A stretch of DNA of 40,936 nt from Paludibacteraceae bacterium (GTDB lineage: Bacteria > Bacteroidota > Bacteroidia > Bacteroidales > Paludibacteraceae): positions 1 through 40,936 of the forward strand of contig CAJOIR010000032.1 in NCBI GenBank assembly GCA_905234685.1, in the 5' to 3' direction. The notes under the pieces are model-generated. The model did not search any database. It had not been told where the DNA came from and was given only the letters and a program-made list of their open reading frames with translations. Each line of letters starts with the position of its first letter. Within the stretch, counting starts at the first letter, position 1. Shown in pieces: positions 1-6,788 of this stretch. Both the position numbers and the translations under genes were made by a program.

Positions 1-11
1 GTGATTTTGAG

Positions 12-96
12 AGCGCAGGTGGTGAAATTGGTATACACGCTACTTTGAGGGGGTAGTGGTCGCGAGGCCGTGTGAGTTCGAGTCTCATCCTGCGCA
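12..96 (+). tRNA. tRNA-Leu (anticodon GAG)
   Basis: The acceptor stem GCGCAGG (12-18) pairs with CCTGCGC (89-95), with A96 as discriminator base. The anticodon stem CTACT/GGTAG (40-44/52-56) encloses the 7-base loop TTGAGGG, giving anticodon GAG at 47-49. A long variable arm follows and the T arm carries the usual GTTCGA. The long variable arm plus GAG identifies leucine, reading CUC/CUU. CCA is not encoded. The promoter lies outside the window. Confidence 0.95.
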
Positions 97-102
97 CAAG
101 GT

Positions 103-136
103 AACAGCCGGTAATGAAAAGTCATTGCCGGCTGTT
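103..136 (+). terminator. Hairpin after tRNA-Leu, probable terminator
   Basis: A perfect 14-bp inverted repeat (103-116 with 123-136, loop 117-122) starts seven bases after the tRNA. It is not followed by a clean T run, so it may act as a processing or termination hairpin rather than a textbook intrinsic terminator. Confidence 0.55.
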
Positions 137-140
137 GCTG

Positions 141-171
141 TTGTATATATCAACGGGATGGTGTATCTTTG
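141..171 (+). promoter_or_regulatory. Bacteroidetes-type promoter of ttcA-like gene
   Basis: The -7 element TATCTTTG at 164-171 matches TAnnTTTG exactly. A TTG at 141-143 lies 20 bases upstream in the -33 position. Transcription would start near 178, just before ATG 187. This argues against the in-frame TTG at 169 as the start codon. Confidence 0.6.
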
Positions 172-186
172 CTGCGTTTTTTGAAC

Positions 187-963
187 ATGAAGAACAAAGA
201 GAAGGAGGACATAGAACTTCTGAGACTGAGGAAGCGCATTACTATGCGCTTTCACAAGGCTTGCGCCGACTATGGATTGATAGAGGACGGCGACAGGATT
301 CTAGTTGGTCTGAGCGGAGGCAAGGACAGTCTTGCTCTTTTAGAACTGCTTGGCAGAAGACAGAAGATTTACGTACCACGCTTCTCTGTCGTTGCTGCAC
401 ATGTGGTGGTAGAGGAGATAGGCTATCAGTCGGATACAGAGTATCTGAGCGCTTTCTGCAAGGAGCAGGACGTGGAGTTTCAGTGTGTACACACGCACCT
501 CATCCCCAGCCCCTCTCCCAAGGCAAGGGAAGAAAAAAATCACTGCTTCCTCTGCTCGTGGTATCGCCGCAAGGCACTGTTCGACCTCGCACAGGAACTC
601 GGGTGCAACAAGCTGGCACTCGGGCACAACAAAGACGACATAGTGGAGACACTGCTGATGAACTTGGTGTATCAGGGTGCATTCGCCACTAACCCGCCAC
701 TGCTAAGCATGGAGAAGTTCCCTCTGACGCTGATACGACCGTTATGTCTTGTGAAAGAAGACGAACTGAGGCAGTATGCACTGCTCAGGGAGTACAGGCA
801 GATGCCGAAACTGTGTCCTTATGAGAGGGAGAGCAGCCGTGCAGAAGTGAAGAACCTCATCGAAGAGTTGCAGCGCCTCAACCCTGACGTCCTCGACTCC
901 GTATGGGGAGCAATGGAGAATATAAAGACAAACTATTTACCAACGAAAAGACCGCTGCGTTGA
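187..963 (+). CDS. ttcA: TtcA-like tRNA 2-thiocytidine biosynthesis protein
   Basis: A 258-residue PP-loop ATPase of the TtcA/TilS superfamily, expected to adenylate cytidine 32 of tRNA for sulfur transfer in the cytoplasm. The PP-loop SGGKDS is at residues 43-48. A CxxC (C120, C123, in CFLCSW) and a later Cys in KLCPYE are the cysteines that hold the Fe-S cluster in this family. GHNKDD followed by a conserved helix matches the family's second nucleotide motif. ATG 187 is chosen over an in-frame TTG at 169 because the promoter -7 box covers 164-171. Residues 105-117 (LIPSPSPKAREEK) look like a translated repeat inserted just before CxxC. Whether it keeps full activity is unknown. Assignment to TtcA rather than a close paralogue rests on the cysteine motif. 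Confidence 0.88.
   Translation: MKNKEKEDIELLRLRKRITMRFHKACADYGLIEDGDRILVGLSGGKDSLALLELLGRRQKIYVPRFSVVAAHVVVEEIGYQSDTEYLSAFCKEQDVEFQCVHTHLIPSPSPKAREEKNHCFLCSWYRRKALFDLAQELGCNKLALGHNKDDIVETLLMNLVYQGAFATNPPLLSMEKFPLTLIRPLCLVKEDELRQYALLREYRQMPKLCPYERESSRAEVKNLIEELQRLNPDVLDSVWGAMENIKTNYLPTKRPLR
498..535 (+). repeat. GC-rich repeat-like insert inside ttcA
   Basis: The C-rich then G-rich stretch CCCCAGCCCCTCTCCC followed by AAGGCAAGGGAAG is partly self-complementary. It resembles the dispersed intergenic repeat whose off-frame translation gives PHPQPLS-type peptides; here the +1 frame reads PHPQPLSQGKG. It sits in frame within ttcA, adding about a dozen residues where relatives, as recalled, have a short loop. 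Identity as a dispersed repeat is inferred, because no second copy lies in the window. Confidence 0.45.
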
Positions 964-1010
964 CAGAGTAAAGAACACTACGCGAAAGATGCCATGCGGA
1001 CTTGATACGT
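961..1010 (+). repeat. Partial third copy of the intergenic repeat
   Basis: TGACAGAGTAAAGA at 961-974 is identical to 3639-3652. After a diverged middle, GCGGACTTGATACGT at 996-1010 matches the GCGGATGATACGT that begins the conserved block at 3678. The downstream half of the block (hairpin and loop) is absent here. The first three bases are also the ttcA stop codon. Confidence 0.4.
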
Positions 1011-1032
1011 AAACTAAAATTCAAAACCATAT

Positions 1033-1395
1033 ATGAAAGCATTACTTACGATAGGGCTGCTGATATGCTCTAACATATTTATGACACTCGCATGGTACGG
1101 GCACCTGAAGATGAACGAGTTCTCATGGTTCAAGTCGCTTCCTTTGATAGGTGTGATAGTGTTCTCATGGGCGATAGCCTTCTTTGAGTACTGTCTGCAG
1201 GTGCCTGCCAACCGCATTGGTTTTGAAGGGAACGGAGGACCGTTCAACCTGATGCAACTGAAGATTATTCAGGAGGTCATCACGCTGACAGTGTTCGTCC
1301 TGTTCTCAATCATCGCCTTTAATATGAACATACGCTGGAACCACATTGTTGCCGCTCTGCTGATGATACTCGCCGTGTACTTTGTCTTCAGATAG
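1033..1395 (+). CDS. DMT-family small membrane protein (DUF486)
   Basis: A 120-residue integral membrane protein. Four hydrophobic segments can be drawn (about 3-22, 36-53, 76-97, 101-119), with the conserved central stretch QVPANRIGFEGNGGPF. This pattern and length fit the DUF486 branch of the drug/metabolite transporter superfamily. Such proteins are presumed to work as dimers, but the substrate is unknown. It starts 69 bases after ttcA with no clear promoter of its own, so it may be co-transcribed with ttcA. The gene ends against a terminator shared with the converging beta-helix gene. Confidence 0.85.
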   Translation: MKALLTIGLLICSNIFMTLAWYGHLKMNEFSWFKSLPLIGVIVFSWAIAFFEYCLQVPANRIGFEGNGGPFNLMQLKIIQEVITLTVFVLFSIIAFNMNIRWNHIVAALLMILAVYFVFR

Positions 1396-1412
1396 GTAAA
1401 AGTGAGCCTGAT

Positions 1413-1434
1413 GTTCCGTTCATGTTCCGTTGGA
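1413..1434 (+). repeat. Two-unit 11-bp tandem repeat
   Basis: GTTCCGTTCAT (1413-1423) is followed directly by GTTCCGTTGGA (1424-1434), identical in the first eight bases with an 11-base period. It lies 17 bases after a stop codon, as does the other 11-bp-period array at 15802, close to a stop codon. Confidence 0.6.
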
Positions 1435-1467
1435 GTATGCTATAGACTGCACAGGCAACAGAGATAA

Positions 1468-1501
1468 AACAAGAGCTGCCTTGGAGGAGGCAGCTCTTGT
1501 T
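1468..1501. terminator. Bidirectional intrinsic terminator
   Basis: A perfect 13-bp inverted repeat (1468-1480 with 1489-1501) has an 8-base loop and A/T-containing ends on both sides. It lies between two converging genes (stops at 1395 on + and 1519 on -) and is placed to end both transcripts. Confidence 0.8.
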
Positions 1502-1518
1502 ATGCGGTGTGCATCAGC

Positions 1519-3027
1519 TTAAGGTTTCTGTGCACCGTAGCCTGGTTTGGCGCCGAAAAGTTGGAGCGCCTTGTTGAAGTTGTAGCGGTTGCCGTACATC
1601 GACACGCGACGGATCTCAGTGCCTTGCATGTTCTGACCTGTAGCCTGACGGAACTGGTTAGATGCGGAGTTGGCATCGAAGTTCTGCGACTGGGCAATGA
1701 CTTTCAAGTTGGCAAAAGCCTCAAGGTAGTCCTTGTCAACAGCGTTGAAGAACGGGTCGCCTCCGGGCAGTTCCTGATTGTTCTCTGCCTTGGGCAGAGT
1801 GGCCTCGTCAACCATATCAAGGATGTCAGAGCACTTGATGTTGGTCCACTTTCCTCCTCCCTTGGAAGGCAACTGCAGGTCAGCAGCATTGAGGAAGAAG
1901 TAGTTGTCGTAGAGATTTGTGACCTTTATAGCCTCAAAATCCTTGGTGTCGATACGGGTACGAGCCACAGCAGCGTAGTTGTTGCCGAGGAAGATGTTGT
2001 GATGCACATCACCGTTGATCTTGTTCATGAACTCATAACCATAGCCCATGTCTTCCATAAACTTGTCACGGCACCATGAGAACGCAACAGTGTTGTGGTG
2101 GAAGTTGACATGCGAAGCCTTTCCGTCTTTGTCGCCGCCGTCGATACGACAGCCTCCGTAGCGGTTGGAGATGATGACGCAGTTGTAAATCTCCACCTCA
2201 CCACAGCGTGAGCCGAACTGGAGTCCGAAATAAGAACTGTTAGCGACAAGGCAGTTGCGGATAATCACATTGCCAGCAATCCAGCCGTCAGAGTGGAATA
2301 TCTGGTGCTGAATCTGTGGTGGCGAAGTGTCTTCCATACGGCCTGTTTCGAAAGCAGCCGAGGGGCATCCGTTGCGCTCGTCATCAGGATTGGCGGGCTT
2401 GTAGAAGTTCTCAAGTCCCATGTCAAGCATGATGCCATCGATGATAAGTGTACCACGGGGCACTTTCTCCGTAACAGCGTCAAGGTCACGGGTAGTGGTG
2501 ATAAGACCACGCGAGCCGTTGGTACCACGCTGCTCTTCACCGGGCTGAATGCGAGTGATGTACTTGAGCGGGTCACGCTCTGTGAAAGAGTCGTTCCATC
2601 CGCCTTCGAGAGTGATGAAGTTGGCAATCTCGATGTAACCCTGGTTGGTGTAGCCGAGGAAGTTGCCTTCGCCAACGCGTACGATAGCGCCGTTGTCACC
2701 CTTCTCTTTGATGATGTTGAGCACTGCCTGAATGTCCTTCTTGGCAGTGGCGGGACTTAGACCGTCAGCACCACGTGCTGCGCCGTTTTTCGACACGTAG
2801 TACACAGTACCGTTGTTCTCTTTGGGAGAAGCTGACGATGCCTTGGCATTGCCCTTCTGGGGAGTAGCCTGAGAAGAAGCCTGCGAAGACGACTGCGACT
2901 GCGGCTTGTTCTGCTGCGATGAAGCCGAAGACTTGATGGCATTACCAAGATTCTTCAACATCTGCGCAGGTGCAACCATAGAGCAAGAGAGCAAGATGGC
3001 TGCTGCAAGGAAAAGACGTTTTGTCAT
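1519..3027 (-). CDS. Exported parallel beta-helix (pectate-lyase-fold) protein
   Basis: A 502-residue exported protein. The signal peptide is residues 1-21 (KR, hydrophobic core, cleavage after APA). A low-complexity Ser/Gln/Ala/Lys linker covers about 31-72. The rest reads as a right-handed beta-helix: it starts with YYVSKNGAARGADGLSPATA, the DUF1565-like opening, followed by repeated N/G/I-rich turns such as IIRNCLVANSSYFGLQFG, YNCVIISNRYGG and HHNTVAFS. Such folds bind or cleave polysaccharide, but no catalytic residues can be named. It has its own minus-strand promoter (3094-3125), and the terminator at 1468-1501 ends it. It probably acts in the periplasm or at the cell surface. The fold assignment is firm; the function is not. 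Confidence 0.8.
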   Translation of the reverse strand: MTKRLFLAAAILLSCSMVAPAQMLKNLGNAIKSSASSQQNKPQSQSSSQASSQATPQKGNAKASSASPKENNGTVYYVSKNGAARGADGLSPATAKKDIQAVLNIIKEKGDNGAIVRVGEGNFLGYTNQGYIEIANFITLEGGWNDSFTERDPLKYITRIQPGEEQRGTNGSRGLITTTRDLDAVTEKVPRGTLIIDGIMLDMGLENFYKPANPDDERNGCPSAAFETGRMEDTSPPQIQHQIFHSDGWIAGNVIIRNCLVANSSYFGLQFGSRCGEVEIYNCVIISNRYGGCRIDGGDKDGKASHVNFHHNTVAFSWCRDKFMEDMGYGYEFMNKINGDVHHNIFLGNNYAAVARTRIDTKDFEAIKVTNLYDNYFFLNAADLQLPSKGGGKWTNIKCSDILDMVDEATLPKAENNQELPGGDPFFNAVDKDYLEAFANLKVIAQSQNFDANSASNQFRQATGQNMQGTEIRRVSMYGNRYNFNKALQLFGAKPGYGAQKP

Positions 3028-3093
3028 ACTGCAGATTGTTTTAGTGGTTAATGATGAATGTTAGATGTATGATGTATTGATTTTATTCCGCTA

Positions 3094-3125
3094 CAAAAGT
3101 AATATCTTTCCCTGACATGTGCAAA
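3094..3125 (-). promoter_or_regulatory. Promoter of the beta-helix gene
   Basis: On the minus strand, TTTG (3125-3122) and TACTTTTG (3101-3094) match the -33 and -7 elements exactly with a 20-base spacer. The predicted start point is near 3087, giving a leader of about 60 bases before ATG 3027. Confidence 0.8.
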
Positions 3126-3126
3126 T

Positions 3127-3153
3127 AAAATGAGCCGGAAACCGACTCATTTT
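3127..3153 (-). terminator. Terminator of the small basic protein gene
   Basis: Arms 3127-3138 and 3142-3153 pair with one mismatch around a 3-base loop. On the minus strand the hairpin is followed by TTATTT. The stop codon of the upstream gene (3147-3149) is inside the hairpin, and the next promoter's -33 box begins two bases beyond it. Confidence 0.7.
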
Positions 3154-3539
3154 TTATTTGACCTGTGCTTCTTAGGCATAGTGCCGTGTCTGAAAGCCTT
3201 GTCGTTGCCACGTTTTTCACCGTGGAATAACTTGTCTGAATGCCTGCTGTGAGCTTTCACAGGCGGCTCATGCCTGAAGCGCGGCATGTCGTCGTGGCGC
3301 TCACGGAGCTGGTCTTTGCGATACATTTTCTTCTGTTCGCAGCGGCATCGGTCAGTCCGTTTCATGTCGCGGCGCTCGAAAAACATTCTGTTGCGCCCTG
3401 CGTCGCGGTCACGCATCTCGAAGCGATGCATCTTTTTGTATAGCAAGTCATGATGTCTTGCATCGAAATCTCTGTGTGCAGCTGATATCCCTGCTACCAA
3501 AAACGCACTCATAAGCGCGCAAATAATAATACGTTTCAT
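3147..3539 (-). CDS. Small exported His/Arg/Asp-rich protein, unknown function
   Basis: A 130-residue protein I do not recognise. ATG 3539 is chosen because AAGGAGA lies at proper spacing upstream and the next residues (MKRIIICALMSAFLVAGISA) form a signal peptide. The mature part is very polar, with dense His, Arg, Lys, Asp and Met (for example HRDFDARHHDLLYKKMHRFEMRDRD cut at several places) and no recognisable domain. The composition resembles periplasmic metal-binding or CpxP-like proteins, but no LTxxQ motif is visible, so this is only a suggestion. Its terminator overlaps its stop codon. Confidence 0.65.
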   Translation of the reverse strand: MKRIIICALMSAFLVAGISAAHRDFDARHHDLLYKKMHRFEMRDRDAGRNRMFFERRDMKRTDRCRCEQKKMYRKDQLRERHDDMPRFRHEPPVKAHSRHSDKLFHGEKRGNDKAFRHGTMPKKHRSNKK

Positions 3540-3628
3540 AGTTTTGTCTCCTTTCGTTTTTTGTGGTTGTTTGTCAGTTGGGGTTATTGAAGTTGCAACA
3601 TTCACATACTATATTCCAAACACCGTGC

Positions 3629-3636
3629 CAAACATA
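3629..3636 (-). promoter_or_regulatory. Probable -7 box for the small exported protein gene
   Basis: TATGTTTG on the minus strand fits TAnnTTTG and lies about 90 bases upstream of ATG 3539. No good TTTG is seen 20 bases further upstream, so the call is weak. Confidence 0.35.
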
Positions 3637-3678
3637 GATGACAGAGTAAAGACCGCTGCGCTGTGTATCCTTCACCTG

Positions 3679-3777
3679 CGGATGATACGTGTTTCCTGTC
3701 CTTGAGAGAAAAATATCCAAAAAAATGCATTGAGGGGTGATAGATTTCAGCATTTTTTTGCCTTAATATATGGAGGG
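3679..3777 (+). repeat. Intergenic repeat, copy A
   Basis: About 95 bases are closely similar to 21241-21334. The first 20 bases (cggatgatacgtgtttcctg) are identical, as are TGAGAGAAA, AAAAAATGCAT and GGGGTGATAGATTTC. Within it AAAAAAATGC (3719-3728) pairs perfectly with GCATTTTTTT (3750-3759) around a conserved loop. Both copies lie 40-95 bases upstream of a strong promoter. The remainder of the 3540-3925 spacer holds the two promoters and a small palindrome listed separately. Confidence 0.8.
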
Positions 3778-3788
3778 TTATATACAAA

Positions 3789-3804
3789 CAGATTATGTAA
3801 TCTG
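3789..3804. promoter_or_regulatory. 16-bp palindrome at the GH3 promoter, possible operator
   Basis: CAGATTATGTAATCTG has 7-bp perfect arms around TG. It covers the -33 region of the promoter whose -7 box is at 3816-3823, a typical place for a dimeric regulator. The run of T that follows also allows a weak terminator reading, but a 2-base loop makes an RNA hairpin poor. Confidence 0.45.
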
Positions 3805-3815
3805 ATATTTTTTTG

Positions 3816-3823
3816 TATCTTTG
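3816..3823 (+). promoter_or_regulatory. -7 box of the GH3 operon promoter
   Basis: TATCTTTG is an exact match to TAnnTTTG, giving a start near 3830 and a leader of about 95 bases. No TTTG stands 19-21 bases upstream; the position is occupied by the palindrome at 3789-3804, so activation by a regulator is possible. Confidence 0.6.
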
Positions 3824-3925
3824 CACGTGAAATAACGAGTGCAAGGGTGACCGGAAGAGTATATATGGGAAAATCGGTACACTGACGGACACCAACAGAA
3901 CCCAAACTAAAAAAGATATATAACA

Positions 3926-5623
3926 ATGGAAAAATTAAGCAATGCATTTGTTCCTAATTTCCTGCTCGGTGTAGCAGGCGGTATTCAATATCTCAAGCTC
4001 AAGTCTGCGAGCAAAAACCCACGCAAGACCAGTGAGCAGACACTACGCGGCATCCTCACCTACGCCAAGGACACCGTCTATGGCAAGGAGCACCATTTCG
4101 AGGAGATACTGAGTGCCAAAGATGACAAGGAACTCTATAGGTTGTATCAGAAATACGTTCCCGCGCAGGAGTATGAGTCGCTTCGTCCTTACGTGGAACG
4201 CCACAAAAACGGCGAGGCGGACATTCTCTTCCCCGGCAAGCCGATAATGTACGCCACAACCTCCGGCACTACCAAGGAACCGAAGTGGATTCCCATCACA
4301 GACGTGTATCTGAACACCGTGTATGGCAAGATGACCAAAGTGTGGCTGTTCAACTTCATAAAGAACCGTCCGAAGGTATATAAGGGTAAGATAGTGAGCA
4401 TCGTAGGTAAGGTGATTGAAGGCTATGCACCTGACGGGACAGTGTTCGGTTCGGTGAGTGGTGTTACTCAGCGCGACTGTCCGAAGTTCGTCAAGAAGCT
4501 CTACGCCTCGCCTGCGGAAGTGTTCGCCATCACCGACTACACTGCACGTTATTACACCATCATGCGTATGGGCATCGAGCGGAACATCACTCTGATTGTG
4601 ACCGCCAACCCCTCGACTATTGTGGAGATGCAGAACAACGTGAACGAGTACTTCGACAGTTACTGCGATGACATAGAGCACGGCACGCTGAAAGCTGACC
4701 TGAACATCAGTCCGGAGATACGTGCAGCCATACAGCCTTACCTGAAGCCCAACCCCGAGCGTGCCGCCGAGTTGCGCGCCCTGAAGACGAAATACGGGCG
4801 TGTCCTGCCCAGGCACTACTGGCCTGACATGCAAATTCTGAACACCTGGAAATGCGGAAACACGAAGGTCTATCTTGACAAGTTCAAAGGCTCCTTCCCC
4901 GAGCAGATGCTGCATCAGGAGTTCGGCTACTTCTCTTCGGAGTGCCGTTTCGGTCTGGTGCTGGACGACACGAACAACACGGTGCTCTTCCCACACATGC
5001 ACTACTACGAGTTCATCGCGGAGGAAGACCTTGACAACCCCAACCCGCGTTTCCTGCAACTGCACGAACTGGAGCAGGGCAAACGCTACTGCCCCTTCGT
5101 GAGCACTTATGCCGGTCTGTACCGGTACAACATGAATGACCTTGTGGAAGTAGGTCCGTGCTTCGTGAATACGCCTACCGTACACATGATCCAGAAGGTC
5201 AACGGCATAGTTACCATGACCGGAGAGAAACTGCACGAGCGTCAGTTCATAGAGGCTGTCCGTACAGCAGAAAAGGGAATGAAAATGCCAGTGAAGTTCT
5301 TTGTGGGCTTTGCAGACCTGGATATCTCCGCCTACCATTTCTACTATGAGTTTGAGGATCTTTCCACCACACAGAAGCAAGCCGAGCGTTTCACCAAGCG
5401 TGTTGACGAGGTGCTTCTGGAGGTGAACATCGAGTATAAGGCCAAGCGTGAGTCGTTCCGAGTCAAGGACCCGGTCACTCACCGTCTGCAACACGAGTCC
5501 TTCGAGACGTTCAAGGCGCTGTGTATCGCTCAGGGCGCACGCGACGGACAGTTCAAGATGAACCTGCTCATGCAGGACGACAAACGCCACGCCATGTTCA
5601 AGCAACTGGTTATTAACGACTAA
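3926..5623 (+). CDS. GH3 superfamily adenylating enzyme
   Basis: A 565-residue cytoplasmic protein of the GH3 superfamily, an acyl-adenylate-forming family known in plants for joining amino acids to jasmonate or auxin. The bacterial substrates are unknown. The P-loop-like motif TTSGTT is at 111-116, preceded by FPGKPIMYA. Later motifs match GH3: YFSSECRFGL, the YYEFIAEE region, and YAGLYRYNMNDLVEVG with the following TGEKLHE, the adenylate-binding core. Length is normal. It is the first gene of a run of four to five same-strand genes; the alcohol dehydrogenase follows after 15 bases. ATG 3926 is the first start after the promoter. Family assignment is secure, while substrate and product cannot be read from the sequence. 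Confidence 0.9.
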   Translation: MEKLSNAFVPNFLLGVAGGIQYLKLKSASKNPRKTSEQTLRGILTYAKDTVYGKEHHFEEILSAKDDKELYRLYQKYVPAQEYESLRPYVERHKNGEADILFPGKPIMYATTSGTTKEPKWIPITDVYLNTVYGKMTKVWLFNFIKNRPKVYKGKIVSIVGKVIEGYAPDGTVFGSVSGVTQRDCPKFVKKLYASPAEVFAITDYTARYYTIMRMGIERNITLIVTANPSTIVEMQNNVNEYFDSYCDDIEHGTLKADLNISPEIRAAIQPYLKPNPERAAELRALKTKYGRVLPRHYWPDMQILNTWKCGNTKVYLDKFKGSFPEQMLHQEFGYFSSECRFGLVLDDTNNTVLFPHMHYYEFIAEEDLDNPNPRFLQLHELEQGKRYCPFVSTYAGLYRYNMNDLVEVGPCFVNTPTVHMIQKVNGIVTMTGEKLHERQFIEAVRTAEKGMKMPVKFFVGFADLDISAYHFYYEFEDLSTTQKQAERFTKRVDEVLLEVNIEYKAKRESFRVKDPVTHRLQHESFETFKALCIAQGARDGQFKMNLLMQDDKRHAMFKQLVIND

Positions 5624-5638
5624 TAACACTAAACGATT

Positions 5639-6787
5639 ATGCAAGGCAATTTCAAGTACCACAATCCGACGAAACTGTATTTCGGAGAAGAGTCTTTGAA
5701 CTATCTACGGACGGAGTTGAAGAACTTCGGCCCGACCGTACTGCTCAACTACGGCAGCGGCAGTGTGAAACGCAACGGCATCTACGATGAGGTCGTGGCC
5801 ATCCTGCGCGAGGGCGGCAAGACCATTATAGAGAATCCCGGCGTGATGAGCAATCCTACCTTAGAGAAACTGCACGAAGGCGTACGTATCGCCCGCGAGA
5901 ACAAGGTCGACTGGATTCTGGCCCTTGGTGGCGGAAGCGTGTGCGACTACTCCAAAGGAGTAGCTGCTTCGGTCAACTGCCCGGGCGACTACTGGAAAGA
6001 GTACTGGCTCGAGGGACATCAACCTGCCGCAGAGCAGAAGATTCTGCCTGTAGGCTGTATACTCACTATGGCAGGAACCGGTTCTGAGATGAACGGCGGA
6101 TGTGTCATCACTGACGCCGCTAACAACTTCAAGACAGGTCACGTGTTCGACAGCCGTCTGATGCCGCGTTTCTCCATCCTCAACCCGCGCTACACGATGA
6201 CCGTGCCCCTCGACCAGATGAAAGCCGGCATCTACGACATCATGAACCACATCATGGAGCAGTACTTCTCCGATTTCGACGACAATACGAGCGACTACAT
6301 CGCCGAGGGACTGATGCGCAGTCTTATCGTCGCTTCGCGTGCAGCGGTCAAAGACCCGCAGGACTACGAAGCGCGCTCGAACATCATGTGGACAGCTACC
6401 TGGGCGCTCAACACGCTTATCAAGTGCGGCAAATCTGAAGACTGGATGGTACACATGATCGGACATTCGCTTGGTGCATGGACGCATGCTCCTCACGGTT
6501 ATTGTCTGGCCGCCTGCTCGATGGCATACTACCGCCGCGCGATGGAGAAGGGTAGAGCTAAGTTCGAACGTTTTGCCAGGAATGTATGGGGTGTAAACAC
6601 CGCAGAAGAAGGACTTGAAGCACTCAAGAACTGGATGTCGGAGATAGGTCTTCCGCTGACGATTACCGAGATTGGAGCAACACCTGAGATGATTGACGGA
6701 ATAGTCTCCACCACCGTCATCTTCCCTGCCGGTTACTTGGATCTGAAGCCCGAAGACATCCAACAGATTCTAAAAGAGAGTTTGTGA
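5639..6787 (+). CDS. Iron-containing alcohol dehydrogenase (YqhD/BdhA-like)
   Basis: A 382-residue NAD(P)-dependent group III alcohol dehydrogenase, expected to reduce aldehydes. GGGSVCD (97-103) is the dinucleotide-binding motif and AGTGSEM (145-151) the conserved loop. The metal ligands are visible as D200, H204 (YDIMNH), H272 (VHMIGH) and H286 (HAPHG), with the spacings of YqhD. The length and the GHSLGAWTHAPHG motif place it nearest the NADPH-dependent butanol dehydrogenase branch. It sits 15 bases after the GH3 gene and 1 base before the PIG-L gene, so co-expression is likely. The true substrate is unknown. Confidence 0.93.
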   Translation: MQGNFKYHNPTKLYFGEESLNYLRTELKNFGPTVLLNYGSGSVKRNGIYDEVVAILREGGKTIIENPGVMSNPTLEKLHEGVRIARENKVDWILALGGGSVCDYSKGVAASVNCPGDYWKEYWLEGHQPAAEQKILPVGCILTMAGTGSEMNGGCVITDAANNFKTGHVFDSRLMPRFSILNPRYTMTVPLDQMKAGIYDIMNHIMEQYFSDFDDNTSDYIAEGLMRSLIVASRAAVKDPQDYEARSNIMWTATWALNTLIKCGKSEDWMVHMIGHSLGAWTHAPHGYCLAACSMAYYRRAMEKGRAKFERFARNVWGVNTAEEGLEALKNWMSEIGLPLTITEIGATPEMIDGIVSTTVIFPAGYLDLKPEDIQQILKESL

Positions 6788-6788
6788 T

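Noticed and set aside
1507..2079. Plus-strand open frame opposite the beta-helix gene
   Set aside because: The minus-strand gene has a signal peptide, promoter and terminator; the plus frame has none of these and reads as antisense.
4043..5662. Very long minus-strand open frame (539 codons) opposite the GH3 gene
   Set aside because: Plus-strand GH3 motifs are unmistakable. The antisense frame has low-complexity Leu/Val/His composition typical of the complement of a GC-biased coding sequence and no recognisable domain.
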